From Flavimaricola marinus (GTDB lineage: Bacteria; Pseudomonadota; Alphaproteobacteria; Rhodobacterales; Rhodobacteraceae): a stretch of 64,000 nt of DNA. Made by a program: the position numbers and the translations under genes. The DNA lies in NCBI RefSeq assembly GCF_900184895.1, contig NZ_FXZK01000001.1:1-64000 (forward strand). Reading direction: 5' to 3'. The notes below the pieces were generated by a model. The model had not been told where the DNA came from, made no database searches, and saw nothing but the letters and a program-made list of their open reading frames with translations. This document shows positions 59,034-64,000 of this stretch, piece by piece; the stretch's first letter is position 1, and each line of letters starts with the position of its first letter.

Positions 59034-60035
59034 ATGCGCCGCCTGTTTTCCGCCTGTCTGACGGCCACCGCCTTGGCCATTGCCGCCGCCTCCGCGCAGG
59101 CCGGTTGCGCTGGCCCGAGCCTGCTGGACCGGCTGACGCCGGCCGAACGCGCCAGCGTCGAGACGGCGGCCGCGACCACGCCATTCGGCGAAGGCATCCT
59201 GTGGCGCGCGCAGAAGGGAGATCGCCAGATCGACCTGATCGGCACGATGCACCTGTTCGACCCGCGCCACGACGCCACGATGGAGGCCATCGCTCCGACA
59301 TTGGCCGCCGCAGACCTGATCCTGCTCGAAATGACCCCGACAGAAGAGCGCCAGATGCTGACCGCAATGGCCGAGGCGCCCGAGGTTTTCTTCATCACCG
59401 ACGGCCCCACCCTGCCGGACCTCCTGCCCGAGGACGACTGGATCGCCCTGCGCGACGCGGCCCGCGCCCGGCAGATGCCCGGTTTCCTTGCCGCCAAGTC
59501 GCAACCGTGGTTCCTGATGGCCAGCCTCGGCATCCCGCCCTGCGCAATGGGCGACCTGATCGAAGGCCGGTTCGGACTGGACAAGCTGATCATCAACGTC
59601 GCCACGGATTTGGGCACGCCGATGTCGGCGCTGGAGGCCTGGACGACCCTGCCCGAGCTTTTTGACGAGATCCCCGCCGACGAGCAGCTCGAAATGCTCG
59701 CGCTCTCGGTCTTGTCCCCCGATCTGCAACAGGAAGCCTTCGTCGCGATGCTCGAAAGCTATTTCCAGGGCCAGATCGCCCTGATCTGGGAAATGTCGCG
59801 CATGAGCGCCAGCTTCGTGCCCAACATGACGGAGCAGGAGGCCGAAGAGAGCTTTGCGATGACACAGGAGTTGCTGCTGGATCGACGCAACGCCGCGTGG
59901 TTGCCGGTGATCCTTGAAGCCGCCGACACGCATGAGCGGGTCGTCGTGGCCGTGGGTGCGGCCCACCTGCCCGACACGACCGGTGTCCTACGGATGCTCG
60001 AGCAGGAAGGCTGGACGATTTCAGCCCAGCAGTAG
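59034..60035 (+). CDS. TraB/GumN family secreted protein
   Basis: A 333-residue protein with a signal peptide cleaved near ASAQAG. The TraB/GumN repeats are visible: IDLIGTMHLFDPRHDATMEA near the start and the C-terminal VVVAVGAAHLPDTTGVLRML, plus LLEMTPTE between. Relatives are predicted metalloproteases or erythromycin-esterase-like hydrolases; function unproven. The end overlaps the convergent exonuclease gene by 15 bases. Confidence 0.88.
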   Translation: MRRLFSACLTATALAIAAASAQAGCAGPSLLDRLTPAERASVETAAATTPFGEGILWRAQKGDRQIDLIGTMHLFDPRHDATMEAIAPTLAAADLILLEMTPTEERQMLTAMAEAPEVFFITDGPTLPDLLPEDDWIALRDAARARQMPGFLAAKSQPWFLMASLGIPPCAMGDLIEGRFGLDKLIINVATDLGTPMSALEAWTTLPELFDEIPADEQLEMLALSVLSPDLQQEAFVAMLESYFQGQIALIWEMSRMSASFVPNMTEQEAEESFAMTQELLLDRRNAAWLPVILEAADTHERVVVAVGAAHLPDTTGVLRMLEQEGWTISAQQ

Positions 60036-60635
60036 CGCCTCAGCCGGCAGATCGCCCCGACGCAGCAGATGCTGCACGGCCAGCGCCATTGACCGGGCGT
60101 CGCTCAGCGCGTCATGGGCGCTCAACCCGTCGGTATTCAGGCCAAAGTATGCGGCCAGCCCGCTGCTCGACGTCTTTTGAATGGCCTCATAGGGCATTCC
60201 GGCCTGCAAGAACAGACGGGTGGCATTGCCAAAACGGGTGGCCGGTATCACCGGCGGAATGCCTTCGACGAAACAACTGATCGCCACCATGAAATGATCG
60301 TCGCGCCCCCAAGACCAGAAAGGCGCACCCTGCGAAAACGCATCCAACGCCGTCAACGCCTCGACCAGCGGTTGCCCCTCTGCGTCGACCTGTGCCTGAG
60401 TGATGCCGGTCAGCTCCGACAGGAACGGGTCGATCGGCACCGGCTTTCCCTCACGGTCCTTGGGGCTGACATAGGCCTGAAACGTCTCGAGAAGCGGGAA
60501 ATCCCCGTCGAGCCCGAGACGGACGGCACCGATCTGCACCACTGTCGGCTCCGGGTCGAAGGGGCCGCACCAGAATCGGCGCATCGCACCGTCCACCGAC
60601 AGGAATTCGCTGTCGTAGAGTATCGCCGTTCGCAT
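60021..60635 (-). CDS. DnaQ-like 3'-5' exonuclease domain protein
   Basis: A 204-residue protein with the DEDDh core. ILYDSEFLSVDGAM supplies the first Asp and Glu, LTGITQAQVDAEG and WSWGRDDHFM follow, and SAHDALSDARSMALAVQHLL gives the last His and Asp. It fits 3'-5' exonucleases of RNA or DNA (ExoI/RNase T-like set); the target is unknown. The start at 60635 follows the DUF2161 stop by two bases, so the two are coupled. Confidence 0.87.
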   Translation of the reverse strand: MRTAILYDSEFLSVDGAMRRFWCGPFDPEPTVVQIGAVRLGLDGDFPLLETFQAYVSPKDREGKPVPIDPFLSELTGITQAQVDAEGQPLVEALTALDAFSQGAPFWSWGRDDHFMVAISCFVEGIPPVIPATRFGNATRLFLQAGMPYEAIQKTSSSGLAAYFGLNTDGLSAHDALSDARSMALAVQHLLRRGDLPAEALLLG

Positions 60636-60637
60636 CG

Positions 60638-61315
60638 TCAAAGCTCTGCCTCGCCATAATCGGCCAGTCCGCGCTGGCCTGCTTCCGTCAGACCATAGAC
60701 ACCGCGACTGACGCGCACAAACCAGCCATAGACGTTGTCGCCCATGATCCTTGTGGCGACCGGCACTTCGGTCCACTTGGCGACCTCCGCCCCCTTGGCC
60801 GGACCATGCACCGCCAGAAACCGGGCGCAGCGGATCGCATCGGCGCGATAGCCCGTGACGATGCCGTGCCGGGTGGTGCCGCCGTCGTTGGGATCGCCCC
60901 GCAGACGGGTGAAGGCCTTCTCCATACGGGCCTTTTTCTTGGGCGACTTGCGCGGCGCATAGGGGCCGGGCGCGCAGAGCACGTCGACATGGCCATCGCG
61001 CAACCGAACGCTCAGCACGCCAAGGCCAAGGCGGCGGGCCATCGACACGTTGTCGCGGCGGGCCTTCTTCTTTGGCTCTGGCACGGCCAGATAGACCTGA
61101 TCTGTGACGGCCAGCCGGCTGATCCCCTGATGATAAAGCGCAAGCGAAAACGCCAGCTTCAGCTCGACGATCACCATCGGAGCGCCGTCCTTTTGGGCGA
61201 CCACATCGGCGGCGCCCACCTCGGCCCGCACCTCATATCCCTGACGGGTCAGCCACGCCTTGACGGCAGGGTAGAGGTCGGCCTCGCGGGCGGGTTTATC
61301 GGGCGTCTTGGCCAT
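60638..61315 (-). CDS. DUF2161 PD-(D/E)XK-type phosphodiesterase
   Basis: A 225-residue protein. The nuclease-like core is in LTRQGYEVRAEVGAADVVA and then MVIVELKLAFS, giving the E, D and ExK residues of the PD-(D/E)XK fold. A basic linker (APRKSPKKKARMEKAF) and a C-terminal winged-helix-like part (VSRGVYGLTEAGQRGL) follow. The family is typical of alphaproteobacteria and uncharacterised. It forms a two-gene unit with the exonuclease, which suggests joint nucleic-acid processing. Confidence 0.87.
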   Translation of the reverse strand: MAKTPDKPAREADLYPAVKAWLTRQGYEVRAEVGAADVVAQKDGAPMVIVELKLAFSLALYHQGISRLAVTDQVYLAVPEPKKKARRDNVSMARRLGLGVLSVRLRDGHVDVLCAPGPYAPRKSPKKKARMEKAFTRLRGDPNDGGTTRHGIVTGYRADAIRCARFLAVHGPAKGAEVAKWTEVPVATRIMGDNVYGWFVRVSRGVYGLTEAGQRGLADYGEAEL

Positions 61316-61350
61316 GGGCGCACCGTCGCGTGATCCTTTGGCGGGCGCAA

Positions 61351-61377
61351 GACCCCGCCCGAACGGCGGGCGGGGTC
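61351..61377 (-). terminator. Perfect 11-bp hairpin between the 53-residue gene and DUF2161
   Basis: GACCCCGCCCG (61351-61361) and CGGGCGGGGTC (61367-61377) form a perfect stem with a five-base loop. Only TCTTG follows on the minus strand, so it may be a weak terminator or a processing site. Confidence 0.6.
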
Positions 61378-61384
61378 GGGTGGC

Positions 61385-61546
61385 TCAGCGTCCTCGCGAT
61401 TTGCCGGGCAGAGGCATCGGCTTGACGCCCCGCACCTCGGGGCCGCGCAAGAGGTCTTTGGGAATGCGCGACTGTGGCGCAAAGGGTGATCTGGGCACAG
61501 CACTGCCCAGCCCCGGCTTGCGGGGTGTCTTGGTTGATTTCGGCAT
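61385..61546 (-). CDS. Small basic, proline-rich protein (53 residues)
   Basis: Starts MPKSTKTPRKPGLGSAVPRS and ends MPLPGKSRGR; rich in Pro, Lys, Arg and Ser, probably disordered. GAGG lies seven bases before the ATG at 61546, and a perfect hairpin lies just after the stop. No family is recognised. The tandem mini-ORF units lie upstream on the same strand and may be its leader. Confidence 0.55.
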   Translation of the reverse strand: MPKSTKTPRKPGLGSAVPRSPFAPQSRIPKDLLRGPEVRGVKPMPLPGKSRGR

Positions 61547-61572
61547 GATTTGCCTCATGTATCTGAATGGGA

Positions 61573-61656
61573 TTGAGTCGCGGCACAGGCCGCGTCTGGA
61601 TCGCCCGAAACGGGCGTCAGCTCATCTTGTCCATTGTCAGGATACTCCTCAAAACA
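61573..61656 (-). repeat. Tandem 84-bp unit 2 with a five-residue ORF
   Basis: On the minus strand: GAGGAGT (61644-61650), ten bases after GAGGAG an ATG, then five codons (MDKMS) and TGA (ORF 61617-61634). A GCCCG-TTT-CGGGC hairpin and GCGGC-CTGT-GCCGC follow. The Shine-Dalgarno spacing, ATGGACA start and TGAC(G/A)CCCG tail match unit 1. No function known. Confidence 0.6.
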
Positions 61657-61740
61657 AGGGGGATCGCGGCACTATCGCGCGATTGCGGGCTCGGCGGGTG
61701 TCAGACCTGTGTGTCCATTGCCAGTGCACTCCTGTTTTGA
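61657..61740 (-). repeat. Tandem 84-bp unit 1 with a five-residue ORF
   Basis: On the minus strand: AGGAGT (61728-61733), ten bases after AGGAG an ATG, then five codons (MDTQV) and TGA (ORF 61701-61718). Its 3' part carries GTGCCGCGATCCC, matched in unit 2 by GTGCCGCGACTCAATCCC. Units 1 and 2 together fill most of the 300-base gap before the pyrophosphatase gene. Confidence 0.6.
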
Positions 61741-61853
61741 ATGAGCCGATCATAGCCGAGATTGCGGCCACCGATCAACATGCGAGGGGTGACACAGCTC
61801 AAACGCGCCCCTATAAGGCCCGCGATCCACCCTAAACCACAGGTTATTCAACC

Positions 61854-62771
61854 ATGACGACGCTTGTTTTCGGCCACAAGGCCCCCGACACCGATTCCAC
61901 CGGCTCCCCATTGATCTGGGCTTGGTATATGTCCCACACCGGCACGCCGGCCGAGGCCCGGCTCTTGGGCACGCCCAACACCGAGGCGCTCTTTGTGGCC
62001 GAACGCTGGGGCTTTGATCTGCCCGCCGTGATCAGCGACGTCGAAGACGGTCAGGACTGCGTGATCGTCGACACCAACAACCCGGCCGAACTGCCCGCCA
62101 ACATCAATGGCGCCAACGTCACCGCGATCATCGACCACCACAAGCTGGTCGGCGGCCTCGAGACCAAAGGCCCGATCGACATCACGATACGCCCTCTCGC
62201 CTGCACCGCGACGATCATGCACGATCTGATGGGCGATGACCTTGCCAAAGCCCCCGAAGGCATCAGGGGCCTGATGCTGTCGTGCATCCTGTCCGACACG
62301 CTGGAATTCCGTTCGCCCACCACCACCGATCACGACCGTGCCGTCGCAGAAGCTCTCGCCGCCGATCTCGGGGTGTCGATCGCGGACTACTCCGCCGAAA
62401 TGTTCGCCGCCAAGTCCGACGTGTCGTCCTTCTCCGAAGCCGAGCTGATCCGCATGGACAGCAAGGAGTTCACGGTCGACGGCACCGGACTGCGCGTCTC
62501 GGTTCTGGAAACCACCTCGCCTGCCGCGGTTCTGTCGCGCAAGGATGCGCTGATGGCCGCCATGCCCGGCGTGGCAAAGGAAGACGGCGCTGACGAAGTC
62601 ATGCTCTTCGTCGTCGATATCCTGAACGAAGAAGCCACCCTGCTCGTCCCCAACGACCGGGTGAAAGCGATTGCAGAGGCATCCTTTGACTGCACCGTTT
62701 CCGGCGACACGGTCGTGCTGCCCGGCATCATGAGCCGCAAGAAGCAGATCATCCCGAACCTCAAAGCCTGA
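61854..62771 (+). CDS. ppaC: Manganese-dependent inorganic pyrophosphatase (family II)
   Basis: Hydrolyses pyrophosphate to drive biosynthesis. Metal motifs of the DHH family: VFGHKAPDTDSTGSPLI near the start, VIVDTNNPAELP, and AIIDHHKLVGG (DHH). The C-terminal DHHA2 part ends with LPGIMSRKKQIIPNL, the substrate-binding SRKKQ. 305 residues, single-domain form without CBS domains. Ribosome binding is weak (AGG at a long distance). Confidence 0.95.
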   Translation: MTTLVFGHKAPDTDSTGSPLIWAWYMSHTGTPAEARLLGTPNTEALFVAERWGFDLPAVISDVEDGQDCVIVDTNNPAELPANINGANVTAIIDHHKLVGGLETKGPIDITIRPLACTATIMHDLMGDDLAKAPEGIRGLMLSCILSDTLEFRSPTTTDHDRAVAEALAADLGVSIADYSAEMFAAKSDVSSFSEAELIRMDSKEFTVDGTGLRVSVLETTSPAAVLSRKDALMAAMPGVAKEDGADEVMLFVVDILNEEATLLVPNDRVKAIAEASFDCTVSGDTVVLPGIMSRKKQIIPNLKA

Positions 62772-62786
62772 GTTCCTTGCGGCGGC

Positions 62787-62837
62787 GTCGGTAAAACGAC
62801 ACCGCCGCAATACCGACGGCAGACCGACGTATTATCC
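62787..62837 (-). repeat. Dispersed intergenic repeat, copy C
   Basis: Minus strand: GGATAAT, then GTCGGTCTGCCGTCGGTAT, then GTGTCGTTTTACCGAC. It is the most regular of the three copies: GTCGGT twice in direct order, and ACCGAC as their inverse at the far end. The plus strand also forms GGCGG-C-GTCG / CGAC-A-CCGCC (62781-62805). It lies between ppaC and the HAD gene, 22 bases before the HAD start. Confidence 0.8.
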
Positions 62838-62858
62838 AAACCATTTCAAGGGCCGAAC

Positions 62859-63731
62859 ATGACCGAGATCATCACCCAATTTTCCGACATCTCGGCCAAT
62901 TACGATGCCGCTTTCGTCGACCTCTGGGGCTGTATGCACAACGGCGTGACAGCCTTTCCCGCGGCCGTCGCGGCGATGCAGGCCTTTCGCGCAAGTGGCG
63001 GAAAAGTCGTGCTTTTGACCAACGCCCCGCGCCCGCGCGGCCCCGTTGCCGCCCAGATCAAGGGGCTCGGCATCCCCGACGACGCATGGGACGTGATCGC
63101 CACCTCCGGCGATTCCGCACGCGCCGCGATGTTTCGCGGCGTGGTCGGCAAGAAGGTCTGGTTCATTGGCGAAGACCACGATCAAGCCTTTTTCGAACCG
63201 CTCCAACTCGTTGATAATCCAATTGAAATCACCCAAGTGCCGCTGGAAGAGGCCGAAGGCATCGTCTGCTGTGGCCCCGACGATCCCCATGCGGATCCAA
63301 GCGTCTACCGACCGCAATTCCTCTATGCCAAGCAGAAGGGGCTGAAGTTGCTCTGCGCCAATCCCGACATCGTCGTGGATCGTGGCGAAAGCCGGGAATA
63401 CTGCGCCGGTGCCCTGGCCGCGCTCTATACGGAAATGGGTGGCGAAAGCCTCTATTTCGGCAAGCCACACCCGCCGATCTACGACCTCGCGCGCCGGCGC
63501 CTCGATGCACTGGGCGTGTCGCCCAACAACGCCCGGATCATAGCGATCGGCGACGGTATCCGGACAGATGTGCTTGGCGCGAGTGGCGAAGACATGGATT
63601 GCCTCTTTATCACGGGGGGCCTCGCGGCTGTGGAAACCAAGACGACGACGCAACCCGATCCCGCCGCATTGCAGACCTATCTAGAGGCAGAAATGCTCAC
63701 GCCGACTTTCGCCATAGGCTATCTGCGCTAG
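62859..63731 (+). CDS. HAD-superfamily hydrolase, TIGR01459 type
   Basis: A 290-residue class IIA HAD phosphatase. Motif I is AAFVDLWGCMHNGVTAFP (nucleophile Asp, with Trp-Gly in place of the second Asp position, as usual in this family). Motif II is VVLLTNAPRPRG, motif III Lys is in YFGKPHPPIYDLA and motif IV in IIAIGDGIRTDVLGA. Substrate unknown. Repeat copy C lies immediately upstream. Confidence 0.9.
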   Translation: MTEIITQFSDISANYDAAFVDLWGCMHNGVTAFPAAVAAMQAFRASGGKVVLLTNAPRPRGPVAAQIKGLGIPDDAWDVIATSGDSARAAMFRGVVGKKVWFIGEDHDQAFFEPLQLVDNPIEITQVPLEEAEGIVCCGPDDPHADPSVYRPQFLYAKQKGLKLLCANPDIVVDRGESREYCAGALAALYTEMGGESLYFGKPHPPIYDLARRRLDALGVSPNNARIIAIGDGIRTDVLGASGEDMDCLFITGGLAAVETKTTTQPDPAALQTYLEAEMLTPTFAIGYLR

Positions 63732-63740
63732 CCAAAATCC

Positions 63741-63768
63741 TTGACTTCGCGCGACGGCAGGGTAATTA
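63741..63768 (+). promoter_or_regulatory. Sigma-70-type promoter before the MaoC gene
   Basis: TTGACT (63741-63746) and TAATTA (63763-63768) are spaced 16 bases apart, 52 bases before the ATG. Good agreement with housekeeping boxes, rare in this GC-rich context. Confidence 0.55.
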
Positions 63769-63820
63769 AGTTTCAAAACCGATCCACGGATCGATCATTT
63801 GTTACCCACCGGAGTCAAAA

Positions 63821-64000
63821 ATGCTGGATGATCACACCCACAACCTGCCGAGAGGGACCATCTGCATCGAAGATATCGAAATCGGTATGCTCCGGTCCCT
63901 GACCAAAGAGATCACCCATCACGATATCGAACTGTTTGCCGAAGTGACAACAGACCGCAATCCTGTCCATCTGGACGAAAGCTACGCTCAGGACACGATT
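63821..64000 (+). CDS. MaoC-like dehydratase, N-terminal part (cut by window edge)
   Basis: Sixty codons before the window ends. EDIEIGMLRSLTKEITHHDI and FAEVTTDRNPVHLDESYA are the hot-dog-fold MaoC pattern (Asp/Asn-His of the hydratase site in DRNPVHLD). Enoyl-CoA hydratase-type activity is expected. CGGAG lies six bases before the ATG. Confidence 0.9.
   Translation, partial: MLDDHTHNLPRGTICIEDIEIGMLRSLTKEITHHDIELFAEVTTDRNPVHLDESYAQDTI

Overview
The window is a GC-rich chromosomal segment of an alphaproteobacterium, most likely a Rhodobacterales (Roseobacter-group) species. This rests on gene families and arrangements rather than on a marker gene: a class I lysyl-tRNA synthetase, a fused sulfate adenylyltransferase/APS kinase, an Hsp20-DUF1150 pair, DUF6455, DUF2161 and DUF4864 proteins, an lgt-midA-pgeF run, a CIRCE-controlled groESL operon, and a non-catalytic-looking Hint protein of a kind common in this order. 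No rRNA, tRNA, CRISPR array, prophage or intact insertion sequence was seen. Apart from the left edge, the region reads as core genome with small accessory insertions.

Layout. 1-550: broken ground with a CDS tail and a 42-codon remnant of an IS5-type transposase. 549-3437: aroQ, then glpR and glpD, divergently arranged around GlpR-like half-sites. 3434-9838 (minus strand): a urease cluster, ureD-A-B-(LprI-like)-C-(gap)-(DUF1127-like)-E-F-(DUF3995)-G. 10129-20118 (mostly minus): a beta-helix glycosidase-like protein, a DUF4864 protein, lysK, dacB, nadD, a GH43 beta-xylosidase and an aldo/keto reductase. A TerB-family gene lies on the plus strand in this block. 20285-26277: a PAS-GGDEF-EAL protein, ettA, an orphan BrnA-like gene and lepA. 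26355-36754: DoxX, DUF6455, a DUF1501/DUF1800 pair, aspS, a cyclopropane-fatty-acid synthase-like methyltransferase and carB. 36793-42478: an HTH-like protein, tdk, a D-2-hydroxyacid dehydrogenase, csaA, proC, ybjN, an M42 peptidase and ubiK. 42579-50958: lgt-midA-pgeF, a Hint protein, an Lrp regulator, trxB, a RES-domain protein and sat-cysC. 51213-64000: DUF1150, hsp20, DUF465, purEK, a lipase-like hydrolase, a Nudix protein, an EamA transporter, groESL under CIRCE, a TraB/GumN protein, an exonuclease, DUF2161, manganese pyrophosphatase, a HAD hydrolase and the start of a MaoC gene.

How the genes work together. The urease block supplies all structural (UreABC) and accessory (UreDEFG) proteins, so the cell should assemble a nickel urease. 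Nickel or urea transport is not encoded here. GlpR/GlpD handle glycerol-3-phosphate. purE-purK, lgt-midA-pgeF, csaA-proC and the ureF-DUF3995-ureG run all show overlapping or nearly touching reading frames, which indicates translational coupling.

No large unknown defence or biosynthetic system was found. The most noteworthy unexplained signals are small: (i) a roughly 50-bp intergenic repeat in three copies (near 24.4, 40.9 and 62.8 kb); (ii) two tandem 84-bp units at 61.6-61.7 kb, each with a strong Shine-Dalgarno and a five-residue ORF; (iii) convergent gene pairs whose stop codons share one CTAG tetranucleotide; and (iv) orphan toxin/antitoxin-type genes (RES domain, BrnA-like). All functions are homology-style recognition from reading the sequence; no database search was run.
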